This document shows, piece by piece, positions 15,512-23,236 of a stretch of DNA of 64,000 bases. The DNA lies in assembly GCA_002353555.1 (NCBI GenBank), contig DEJO01000032.1, forward strand, positions 5,951-69,950, given 5' to 3'. The notes beneath the pieces are model-generated. The model was not told where the DNA came from. It searched no databases and was given only the letters and a program-made list of their open reading frames with translations. Source of the stretch: Prevotella sp. UBA2746. GTDB lineage: Bacteria; Bacteroidota; Bacteroidia; Bacteroidales; Bacteroidaceae. The first letter of the stretch is position 1, and each line of letters starts with the position of its first letter. A program made the translations under genes and the position numbers.

Positions 15512-16903
15512 ATGGACATCAAACAGCTATATCAACTTTACAAGCAGCACCCCTGCATCACGACAGACTCGCGCGAATGCCCGGAAGGAAGCATCTTCTT
15601 GGCGCTGAAAGGCGCATCGTTCAACGGCAACCTCTTTGCCACCCAAGCCTTGGAGAAAGGCTGCTCCTATGCCATTATCGACGACCCGAAGGTGTATGAG
15701 GAGAGTATGGGGAAAGAGAACAAAGAGAGCGACGGGAAAGGGAACGGTGGAAACGGGGGAATAACAGACAGGCTCATCCTTGTTGACGACTGCCTGCAGA
15801 CCTATAAGGACCTGGCACGTGAGCATCGCCGGCAGTTCAGCATCCCCGTCATCGGCATCACCGGCACCAACGGCAAGACCACAACGAAAGAACTGGTTAC
15901 CACCGTCCTGTCAGAGAAATACCATGTCCTGGCTACACAGGGCAACTTCAACAACGACGTAGGCGTGCCGAAGACGCTCTTCCGCCTCAATGCCGACCAT
16001 GAGATTGCCGTCATCGAGATGGGAGCCAGCCATCCGGGTGACATCAAGACGCTGGCAGAGACGGCAGAACCCACCTGCGGAATCATCACCAACGTGGGAC
16101 GTGCCCACCTGCAAGGCTTCGGCTCCTTTAAGGGCGTCGTCAAGACGAAGGGCGAACTCTATGACTTCCTGAGCCGTCGTGAGGGCAGCGTCATCTTTAT
16201 CAATGCCGACAACGAACACCTTATCAACATCCTGCCCGACAACGCATGGGTGTCGCCCTACAGCACTCACGTAGAGAACGCCGCCGACTGCGTATGCGGA
16301 GAAGTCGTCTCGTGCGCACCCTTCCTCTGTTTCCGCTGGCGCGAGACGCAGACCGACCTTGACGAGAAGGGAGAGAAGGCACAGTGGTATGAGGTGCAAA
16401 CCCACCTCATCGGTGCCTATAACATCGACAACATGCTGGCTGCCATCACCATCGGACTCCAGTTTGCCGTTGAACCTCGCCAGATATGCCATGCCTTAGC
16501 GTCGTATGTCCCACAAAACAACCGTTCGCAGCTTACCGAAACTGCTAACAACCACCTCATCGTAGATGCCTATAACGCCAACCCCACCAGCATGGAGGCT
16601 GCCATCAACAACTTCCGCATCATGGAGGTAGAGAACAAGATGGCGATTATCGGACAGATGGGAGAGCTTGGCGAGGTAAGCCGTGAGGAACACGGCAAGG
16701 TGGTCAACATGTTGCGGAAAAGCCAGTTTGACAAGGTGTGGCTCGTCGGCGACGAATACAAGGACATCAAGTGCCACTTCCGCAAGTTCCACGACGTTGA
16801 GGAGGTGAAGGCAGCCATCGCAGAGGAACAACCGCAAGGCTACTACATCCTCATCAAGGGCAGCAATGCCGTCAAACTGTTCCAGTTGCCGGAATTGCTA
16901 TAG
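15512..16903 (+). CDS. murF: UDP-N-acetylmuramoyl-tripeptide--D-alanyl-D-alanine ligase
   Basis: 463 residues from ATG 15512. The reading frame stays open upstream to 15305, but the promoter at 15472-15479 excludes those starts. It has the N-terminal MurF domain (TDSRECPEGSIFLALKGASF), the ATP-binding GTNGKTTTK at residues 118-126, and the C-terminal ligase domain with VDAYNANPTSMEAAINNF. It adds D-Ala-D-Ala to the UDP-MurNAc-tripeptide, the last cytoplasmic peptidoglycan precursor step. Residues about 66-86 (GKENKESDGKGNGGNGG) are a low-complexity insert of purine-rich repeat DNA in a surface loop before the ATP site. The gene ends 6 nt inside the convergent DUF2752 gene. Confidence 0.95.
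   Translation: MDIKQLYQLYKQHPCITTDSRECPEGSIFLALKGASFNGNLFATQALEKGCSYAIIDDPKVYEESMGKENKESDGKGNGGNGGITDRLILVDDCLQTYKDLAREHRRQFSIPVIGITGTNGKTTTKELVTTVLSEKYHVLATQGNFNNDVGVPKTLFRLNADHEIAVIEMGASHPGDIKTLAETAEPTCGIITNVGRAHLQGFGSFKGVVKTKGELYDFLSRREGSVIFINADNEHLINILPDNAWVSPYSTHVENAADCVCGEVVSCAPFLCFRWRETQTDLDEKGEKAQWYEVQTHLIGAYNIDNMLAAITIGLQFAVEPRQICHALASYVPQNNRSQLTETANNHLIVDAYNANPTSMEAAINNFRIMEVENKMAIIGQMGELGEVSREEHGKVVNMLRKSQFDKVWLVGDEYKDIKCHFRKFHDVEEVKAAIAEEQPQGYYILIKGSNAVKLFQLPELL
15706..15762 (+). repeat. purine-rich GGGAA(A/C)GG repeat in frame in murF
   Basis: About 57 nt of almost pure purine (units such as GGGAAAG, GGGAACGG, GGAAACGGGGG) encode the low-complexity loop. It resembles the purine-rich tracts at 35.2 and 61.4 kb. 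Confidence 0.55.
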
Positions 16904-17266
16904 GTTACGCCCAATCCACCACAAGACGGCGGAGATGCCTAATGCCCAAAGGAAGGGTTGGCTGGTAAGACAGGCATATAGCTTAGGGAAAGGACGCTGG
17001 AACAGCCAGGAGAAGAATAGCAGCAGGAGCACGGGTGAGACGATGACAAAATAGGCATTATAGTCCCATGCTTCTGCAATCCGCAGATGCAACAGGCTGT
17101 GGATGGCACGTTGCATGCCGCAACCCGTACACTGGTAGCCTGTCAACTCTAGGAAGATGCACTTGGGATAGAGCGACGATGCCGTGGGTTCATACAGGAA
17201 ATAGACCATTGCCAGCACCGCCAAGGCAATGCAGCACCATATCTTCACGCTATTTCTTTCATACAT
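16898..17266 (-). CDS. DUF2752 small membrane protein
   Basis: 122 residues from ATG 17266. A longer frame from 17326 is rejected because the promoter box at 17296-17303 lies downstream of it. The protein has three hydrophobic segments (IALAVLAMVYFLYEP, YFVIVSPVLLLLFFSWLF, LWALGISAVLWWIGRNL) and the DUF2752 signature GYQCTGCGMQRAIHSLLHLR. The two Cys and the GMQRA motif suggest a metal or redox role in the membrane, but the function is unknown. Its 3' end overlaps murF by 6 nt. Confidence 0.88.
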   Translation of the reverse strand: MYERNSVKIWCCIALAVLAMVYFLYEPTASSLYPKCIFLELTGYQCTGCGMQRAIHSLLHLRIAEAWDYNAYFVIVSPVLLLLFFSWLFQRPFPKLYACLTSQPFLWALGISAVLWWIGRNL

Positions 17267-17295
17267 CAGACTCTGTCCCTTCTTGTTATACCCGA

Positions 17296-17303
17296 CAAAA
17301 ATA
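17296..17303 (-). promoter_or_regulatory. -7 box TATTTTTG of the DUF2752 gene
   Basis: Minus-strand TATTTTTG. The start near 17290 leaves about 24 nt of leader to ATG 17266. Confidence 0.5.
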
Positions 17304-17366
17304 ACGCTTTTCAATGCCTCGACCAAAAAAATCCAAGTTTTTTTTTGCGTTATCCCCGTTTATTCG

Positions 17367-17374
17367 TACCTTTG
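17367..17374 (+). promoter_or_regulatory. promoter of tRNA-Pro (TTTG-N19-TACCTTTG)
   Basis: TACCTTTG with TTTG at 17344-17347 and a 19-nt spacer. The start lies near 17380, about 13 nt before the mature 5' end. Confidence 0.7.
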
Positions 17375-17392
17375 CAACCGCTTTCGGGCAAT

Positions 17393-17465
17393 CGGGATGT
17401 AGCGCAGTTGGTAGCGCACTACGTTCGGGACGTAGGGGTCGGGCGTTCGAGTCGCCTCATCCCGA
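17393..17465 (+). tRNA. tRNA-Pro (anticodon CGG)
   Basis: 73 nt fold as a full cloverleaf. The acceptor stem is CGGGATG with CATCCCG; the D-arm is GCGC...GCGC; the anticodon stem CTACG/CGTAG closes the loop TTCGGGA, giving anticodon CGG for codon CCG; the T-arm contains TTCGAGT. The discriminator is A and CCA is not encoded. The tRNA-Pro acceptor and anticodon-loop sequences are typical. It has its own promoter and is followed at once by a terminator, so it is a single-gene transcript. Confidence 0.96.
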
Positions 17466-17469
17466 CATA

Positions 17470-17497
17470 AAAAAGAGCAACGAATGTTGCTCTTTTT
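17470..17497 (+). terminator. terminator of tRNA-Pro
   Basis: Perfect 12-bp stem AAAAAGAGCAAC / GTTGCTCTTTTT with loop GAAT, ending in a T-tract. Confidence 0.88.
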
Positions 17498-17531
17498 GTG
17501 TTTAGGAACGTAGTGCTCTGAGCCAAAGGTG

Positions 17532-20045
17532 TCAGAAACCGATACGTGGTTTAGCGGTTGGGACATCAATAGGCTGGATGTCTGCCGGCGTAATCTGGAA
17601 GAGGTGGCGGCGGTCGCTGACACACTGGCGCACACACCGGTGGGCATGGTTGATGTAGATGCGGTCGAGCTGGTTAGCCACGAACCGTGCATTGCCCCAT
17701 GTTTTCAGGTCGCGTACCTTGTAGGCATCGGCTATCAAGGCTTTGTATTTCGCCCATGCCGCCCGCGTAAACTCATAATCGTATTCACCGACGCGCCGTC
17801 GGGTGATCTCCAGCAACTCTTCGATGCTGAAGTCCGGGAACTCGAAGCGGTTAGGAAAGCGCGAGTTGAGCCCAGGATTGAGTTCCATGAGTCGGTTCAT
17901 CTCTTCTTTGTAGCCGCAGAGCACGATGGCAATGTTGCGTTGGCTCTCGTCGGCAAGGACATCCATCAGAAGAGGGATGACCAGTTTGCCGGGGTCGTTC
18001 TTGTTGTCACTGTTCAGGAGGTACGCCTCGTCCACCATCAGCACGCCTCCTTGTGCCTTCTCCACGACCTGTCTCACCACCTTCTCCTCATCGCCCCAGT
18101 TGGTACCGATGAAGGTGTTGCGTCCGCAGACGACGACATGCCCCTTAGTCAGCACGCCAGCCTCTTTGAGCATGGAGCCGAATATCTTGCAGACGGTGGT
18201 CTTACCCGTACCCGGTCTTCCGAGGAAAAGGCTGTGCAATGCTACCCGGTGACGCTTGCCGTGTGGGTTCAGGCATTGCATCATGCGGTTGTAGCGCGAA
18301 AGTTCAGTCAGTTCCTCCATCCGTTTCCTGATGTCGGCACATCCCACCAGTTTGTCCAGCTCCTCTTCAGGATGCTTCAGCGGCTTCAGCACCTCCACGT
18401 GTACGGTGGTGTTGGCACCTTGTTCCACGTCTCCGTCAGGGATTTCCGTGTCGTCGTCATGTTCGAAGTCTGGCAAGTCATCCCAGTCAATGCCGTCATC
18501 CTCGTCCTCATCATCAGGATGATCCCACTCGTCGGCTTCCTCCATCAGCGCCTTCTCTTTCCTTTCCGCCTCGATACGCTCCATCTCGTCAATGGAGTCC
18601 AAGTCATCGTCCTTGTTATATTGAGAACTGTTGACAAATTCATCCAGCATACGGGTGAACTCCTCTTCGTCAGTTTCATCTTCCTCGACGATTTTCTGCG
18701 GTTCCTCCACCATTGTGAAATAGTCCTCCAGGGTGACAGGTGTCAGTTTTCTGCCGCTGGGATACAAGATGCCGTCTTCGTCGAGATCCTCCTTGTGGAT
18801 GAGTGCGGCACGCTCGTTATCCTCCTCCTTTCCCGTTGCTATCTCCCGGAGCATCCTTTCCGTCACCCTGGGACGCAGCAGGTTGTCCACGTAGTCGTGC
18901 ACATGGTCGCGTGTCCAGTGGCGAATGGCTCCCGACGCATAGGCTTCCGTCACCAGTTGGCGCAGGTGGAAAGCCGCTTCCCGGTTGAAGTATAGGTTGC
19001 GTGTCTTTGCCATCCAGAAGAAGAAGTGCACCATCTCGGCAGGAGTCATCATACCCACTTCAGCCCGGTTGCTTGCGTTAAAGAACTTTCGGAAGGCAGG
19101 CTCCACCTCCAAGAGGTTGTCTATTTCCGCTTTCGTACCGTAGATGACCGTCACCGTTTCGCGCTTGTAGTCCATGGCGTTCTGCAGGATAGCCTGACGG
19201 ATGGGTGTTCCTTCTTCGGTCGACAGGATGCCCGGCTCAAGTATGGCGTAGAACTTCTTCTCGTTAAAGCTGCGAAAGGTAGACAAGATGTTGAGCCCAT
19301 CGTTCTTGGGAAACTTCAGGTGCAGCTCCCCATACGGGTCTTCCACGTTCGACGCGTCGTAGAGACTGTCACAATAGAGGGTGGTGAAGGTATAGTCGCG
19401 AAAGGCAAGATAGCGGAAGTAGGTCAAGGTCTGCGAGGCATAGGTATCGGTCTCAGCCGTTATCAGGAAGTTGTTGCTGAATAAGATAGGGTTGGCGTCG
19501 CCCTTTTTCAAGACCTCGTCAGCCCATTCCCACTGCTTCGTTTGAATCACCCAGCACTTGATGGGAAAGATGCCGGGTATCTCATTGAATATCCTGAACC
19601 ATGTACTATGCCCTGATGCCTTGTTGAAATACCTTGCCAGCGTGCGCTCTGGCGTGATGCCCGTGCACCGCTCTTCACCGATGAACGTCAGGTTCATCCC
19701 CTCCTGGTCCAGCATGAAGTCAGCCTTCCACGTCACCCGCTCCTGGTCGCCATGCTGACAGGTCATCAGCAGCATGTACTTCCCCGCCATCCACATCTGC
19801 CTGATAGGGATGCAGACTTCCAATACATGTTTATTATAGGTGTAGGCTGAAGGTTGTTCGCGATGGGTCAGCCAGCCCATCAGCGTGTAAGTTTCGTCAT
19901 AAATGTAGAAATCGTAGTCTATTGTCCGCGGCATGTTGTCATTCAGGCACGCCGTGACTTTCAAGTCAGAGGGTTGGAAAGCTTCGTTCATGTCATTGCT
20001 GTTGTTGTCCAGCATTGTCATCTTGAAAATGTTACCGTTTCTCAT
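17532..20045 (-). CDS. AAA+ ATPase (CbxX/SpoVK-like) with N-terminal beta domain and acidic linker
   Basis: 837 residues. Residues about 25-130 look like a beta-sandwich (DLKVTACLND...YDFYIYDETYTLMGW). Residues about 140-430 resemble a degenerate AAA-like module with no Walker A. Residues about 445-543 are a very acidic, probably disordered linker rich in Asp/Glu. The C-terminal domain is an active AAA+ module of the CbbX/SpoVK type: Walker A GRPGTGKT with Lys615, Walker B GGVLMVDEAYLLN with Asp672-Glu673, sensor IAIVLCGYKEEMN and the arginine-rich LNSRFPNRFEF. No membrane segment or signal is present, so it acts in the cytoplasm; the substrate is unknown. A promoter at 20331-20338 gives an unusually long 5' leader of about 280 nt. 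Confidence 0.85.
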   Translation of the reverse strand: MRNGNIFKMTMLDNNSNDMNEAFQPSDLKVTACLNDNMPRTIDYDFYIYDETYTLMGWLTHREQPSAYTYNKHVLEVCIPIRQMWMAGKYMLLMTCQHGDQERVTWKADFMLDQEGMNLTFIGEERCTGITPERTLARYFNKASGHSTWFRIFNEIPGIFPIKCWVIQTKQWEWADEVLKKGDANPILFSNNFLITAETDTYASQTLTYFRYLAFRDYTFTTLYCDSLYDASNVEDPYGELHLKFPKNDGLNILSTFRSFNEKKFYAILEPGILSTEEGTPIRQAILQNAMDYKRETVTVIYGTKAEIDNLLEVEPAFRKFFNASNRAEVGMMTPAEMVHFFFWMAKTRNLYFNREAAFHLRQLVTEAYASGAIRHWTRDHVHDYVDNLLRPRVTERMLREIATGKEEDNERAALIHKEDLDEDGILYPSGRKLTPVTLEDYFTMVEEPQKIVEEDETDEEEFTRMLDEFVNSSQYNKDDDLDSIDEMERIEAERKEKALMEEADEWDHPDDEDEDDGIDWDDLPDFEHDDDTEIPDGDVEQGANTTVHVEVLKPLKHPEEELDKLVGCADIRKRMEELTELSRYNRMMQCLNPHGKRHRVALHSLFLGRPGTGKTTVCKIFGSMLKEAGVLTKGHVVVCGRNTFIGTNWGDEEKVVRQVVEKAQGGVLMVDEAYLLNSDNKNDPGKLVIPLLMDVLADESQRNIAIVLCGYKEEMNRLMELNPGLNSRFPNRFEFPDFSIEELLEITRRRVGEYDYEFTRAAWAKYKALIADAYKVRDLKTWGNARFVANQLDRIYINHAHRCVRQCVSDRRHLFQITPADIQPIDVPTAKPRIGF

Positions 20046-20541
20046 AAGTATAATGTTTATTTTTCGGGAGTTAGCCGCTTTGCGGCGAAGATAAAAACCA
20101 GCAGTTCCGCATATTCACATACGGAATCAGAGAGAGAAAAGGAAGTCTCGTCACAGTTGTTCCAACAATGTCAAAGAGCGCATTCGCCCCGATACCCCAT
20201 TCCGTTGATGGAGAAGGGCGCAAGAGTTACAGTCCGACTGATACGGACATAGGTTTTGCCTGATGGCATCTGATTAAGAAAAAGTGGTGCTTTTTACCTG
20301 TCTTTCATTTCATTTGATGGATTGCGGGTGCAAAGGTAGAGAAAAAGAAACGAATGCACCAAACATTTTTCCGACTATTTTTTGCCTTTAACATTTCATA
20401 CTGTTCATACGGCTACGCCTGCAAGCGTTGGTCTTGACAACAATGGGGATGGTAGACGAAAAACGGGTGTGGGTCTTCATGGCAGCACATTGCTCACAGG
20501 AGGGTTAAACCTTTATGTCGGCAGTGCGTCAAAATACTCGT
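20046..20541. other. intergenic region between AAA+ gene and beta-barrel receptor
   Basis: No convincing gene. The minus strand carries the leader of about 280 nt of the AAA+ gene, with a small hairpin GCCGC-TTT-GCGGC at 20074-20086. No riboswitch class was recognised. On the plus strand only an imperfect promoter (TATTTTTTG at 20376-20384, one base too long) precedes the receptor. Confidence 0.5.
20331..20338 (-). promoter_or_regulatory. -7 box TACCTTTG of the AAA+ gene
   Basis: Minus-strand TACCTTTG about 285 nt from the ATG, implying a long untranslated leader. Confidence 0.55.
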
Positions 20542-23184
20542 ATGAATCGATTGATACTTTTTTGTCTGCTCTTGTTCAGTGCAATCGGAGCAGATGCTCA
20601 GGGTGTGGTCAAGGGCAAGGTACTTGACAAGAAGACGAATGAACCATTGGAGTTTGTGAATGCCGTGGTGCTGAAGCGCGGCAGCGACAAGATACTGAAG
20701 GGGGCATTGACCGATGTTTCCGGCAACTTCACCGTGCCAGGCCTTGCCGATGGCGACTATACGCTGAAGATTTCCTACACCGGATATAAGGATTTGATGC
20801 GAAATTTCACGGTTTCATCGAAAAACCGCATTCGTAATTTCGCGCTGCTCTACCTGTCGGAAGATGCCCACATGCTACAAGAAGTGACGGTGACGGGACA
20901 ACGTTCGGAGATGAAGTTGGAGGTAGACCGCAAGTCGTTCAACGTAGACCAGCAGATTAGCAACGCCGGCGGCTCTGCTTCGGATGTATTGGAGAACATC
21001 CCGTCTGTCGAGGTAGACCAGGACGGCAACGTCTCCCTGCGCGGCAACAGCAGCGTGGAGGTGTGGATCAACGGCAAGGCAAGCGGACTGACCAGCGACA
21101 ACCGCTCGGAGATTCTGCAGCAGCTGCCTGCCGAGAGTATCGAGCGCATCGAGGTCATCGACAACCCGTCAGCCAAGTTTTCGGCTGAAGGGTCGGCAGG
21201 CATCATCAACATCGTCCTGAAGAAAGACCGCAAGGCAGGGTACTACGGCTCCGTCCAGGTGGGTGCCGACACGCGGAAAGGCGCACAGTCGAGCTTCAAC
21301 TTCAACTACAACAGCGGCAAGCTGGATGCCTTTATCAACGTGGGCTACCGCCACCGCCACAGTGAAGGCGGTGCCAACAGCGACCAGACGTTCATGAGCA
21401 CCAACAGCTACCAGCGGTATAACACCCGTAGCGACAACCAAGGCAACAACCTTTTTACGCGCGGAGGCATCACCTGGCACGCTACCAAGAAAGACGACCT
21501 GTCGCTGACGGGTATGATGATGCACGGTGGGTTCAACAACAATAACATGACTCCCTACCACTACGGCACCGTCGGCGCTGCAGAAGACACGCGCACCATG
21601 TACCGTTACACCACGGGCAGGGCACGCATGCACATGTATCACGGCGAAATGAACTACCGCCACAACTTCACCGACCGCCACTTCCTCGACTTCACCGTCT
21701 CCTTCAACTCGTGGAAGTCCAACAACGACAACTTCTATCAGGACAGCACGGTGTATAATAATTCACAATTGACAATTGACAATTCACAATTGATAATTGA
21801 CAATTCACAATTCACAATTGACAATGGACAATTAAGACCTACGGAATACATGTACCAGAGCCGTCCGCAGAACATCAACAACCGCGCATGGGAGGTGAAG
21901 CTCGACTACGAGAACCCGGTCAGCGAGCACTTCATGTTGCAGGCGGGCTACAACGGACGCTTCTCTCACGAAAACACGCCGCAGGAGTCATACATAGACA
22001 AGGTGAACTTCGACGGTTCAGCGGCTGTCGAAGACAAGGCTTTCTACAACCGATTCATCTACGACATGGACGTACATGCGCTCTATGCCACGGGAACTTT
22101 CAAGTTTGGAAAGTTCGGAGTGATGGCAGGCCTGCGCGGAGAATACTGGAAGGTGAACACAAAGAGCTACAACTGGGAGCAGGAACACAACTCAATGGAC
22201 AATTCACAATTCTTGGACGAGCCAAGCGGCAAAGCCGAGCGGACAATTGACAATTCACTTCAACCTTCAACCCTCACCCCTCAACCTTTCAAAAAGGACT
22301 ACTTCCAGCTCTTCCCCAGCATTTTCCTCTCCTATCAGATAACGCCCACGCAGCAGTTGCAGCTCAACTACACGCGCAGGCTGAAGCGGCCGTGGGGCGG
22401 ACAGCTCAACTCGTTCAAGAACACGCGCGATGCGACGGTCATCACTTACGGTAACCCGGAGCTCACGCCGGAGTATTCCAACTCCTTCTCGCTGAACTAC
22501 CTGAAGCAGTGGACGCAACACTCGCTGCTCGTCTCGCTCTACTACCGCCCCACCACCGACGTCATGCAGCGCATCACCTACCGCAGCAGTGCCGACGGGC
22601 TGATGTACCAGACCAACTTCAACGTGGCAAAGAGCACCAGTTCGGGTCTGGAACTGACGATGAAGAACAAGTTCTTCCGCATTCTCGACCTCAGCACCAG
22701 CGCCAACTTCTATTATTATAAGATCAACGGCTTCGACTTCGACATCGACGGACAGACCGTCAGCGGCAACGGCAGCAACAGCTTCACGTGGAATGCACGC
22801 ATGCAGGCAAGCCTGATGCTGCCCTACGACATCTCCGTACAGCTCACCGGCCGCTACCGTTCGCGCCAGGTGACGGCACAAGGCTACCGCAAGTCCAACT
22901 ACAACATCGACCTGGGCGTGCGCAAGAACTTCTTCAACAAGAAGCTGACCGTGGCACTGAACTGCCGTGACCTGCTGAACTCGCGCCGCTGGCGCAACTA
23001 TACGGTGAGCGACGACTTCGTGCGCCATCAGGAGAACTGGCGCAACGGGCGTTCCGTGCGCCTCACCGTGACGTGGAACTTCGGCAACAACAACAGCAAG
23101 AAGAAGCGCATGCCGCAACAACAACAGGGCGACCAGCAGGAGAATGACTTCAACAGCAGCTACGAAGGTGGTGGTGAAGAGTAG
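20542..23184 (+). CDS. TonB-dependent-receptor-like outer-membrane beta-barrel protein
   Basis: 880 residues from ATG 20542, chosen because it starts a clean signal peptide (MNRLILFCLLLFSAIGADAQ); ATG 20515 is the alternative. A carboxypeptidase-D-regulatory-like domain (residues about 21-105, GVVKGKVLDKKTNEPLEFVN) is followed by a plug (EVTVTGQRSEMKLEVDRKSF to GSAGIINIVLKK, about 112-225) and a long barrel ending HQENWRNGRSVRLTVTWNFG. It belongs to the outer-membrane beta-barrel family 3 group. There is no SusD partner, so the cargo is unknown. Residues about 406-431 and 551-583 are encoded by intergenic-type repeats inserted in frame in loop regions (NNSQLTIDNSQ..., and SQFLDEPSGKAERTIDNSLQ). 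Confidence 0.9.
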   Translation: MNRLILFCLLLFSAIGADAQGVVKGKVLDKKTNEPLEFVNAVVLKRGSDKILKGALTDVSGNFTVPGLADGDYTLKISYTGYKDLMRNFTVSSKNRIRNFALLYLSEDAHMLQEVTVTGQRSEMKLEVDRKSFNVDQQISNAGGSASDVLENIPSVEVDQDGNVSLRGNSSVEVWINGKASGLTSDNRSEILQQLPAESIERIEVIDNPSAKFSAEGSAGIINIVLKKDRKAGYYGSVQVGADTRKGAQSSFNFNYNSGKLDAFINVGYRHRHSEGGANSDQTFMSTNSYQRYNTRSDNQGNNLFTRGGITWHATKKDDLSLTGMMMHGGFNNNNMTPYHYGTVGAAEDTRTMYRYTTGRARMHMYHGEMNYRHNFTDRHFLDFTVSFNSWKSNNDNFYQDSTVYNNSQLTIDNSQLIIDNSQFTIDNGQLRPTEYMYQSRPQNINNRAWEVKLDYENPVSEHFMLQAGYNGRFSHENTPQESYIDKVNFDGSAAVEDKAFYNRFIYDMDVHALYATGTFKFGKFGVMAGLRGEYWKVNTKSYNWEQEHNSMDNSQFLDEPSGKAERTIDNSLQPSTLTPQPFKKDYFQLFPSIFLSYQITPTQQLQLNYTRRLKRPWGGQLNSFKNTRDATVITYGNPELTPEYSNSFSLNYLKQWTQHSLLVSLYYRPTTDVMQRITYRSSADGLMYQTNFNVAKSTSSGLELTMKNKFFRILDLSTSANFYYYKINGFDFDIDGQTVSGNGSNSFTWNARMQASLMLPYDISVQLTGRYRSRQVTAQGYRKSNYNIDLGVRKNFFNKKLTVALNCRDLLNSRRWRNYTVSDDFVRHQENWRNGRSVRLTVTWNFGNNNSKKKRMPQQQQGDQQENDFNSSYEGGGEE
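21757..21834 (+). repeat. in-frame AATTCACAATTGAC repeat inside the receptor gene
   Basis: About 78 nt of AATTCACAATT / AATTGACAATT units, the same family as the intergenic repeats at 7.4, 31.5, 36.8 and 62.8 kb. It is read as repeated NSQLTID units without breaking the frame. Confidence 0.9.
22195..22288 (+). repeat. second in-frame composite repeat in the receptor gene
   Basis: AATTCACAATT, a GC-rich GCCAAGCGGCAAAGCC hairpin-like piece, AATTGACAATTCA and CTTCAACCTTCAACCCTCA units lie head to tail. They code for a loop between two barrel strands. Confidence 0.75.
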
Positions 23185-23236
23185 GAATCGTGCGCAACCA
23201 AAGCGGTTGTACATGTCATGGCTTATCCCTCCCCGA

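Noticed and set aside
20046..20330. Riboswitch in the long leader of the AAA+ gene
   Set aside because: No known aptamer motif was recognised and only one short hairpin is clear.
20515..20541. Upstream start of the beta-barrel receptor
   Set aside because: The start at 20542 gives a clean signal peptide; the extra nine residues add an awkward N-terminus.
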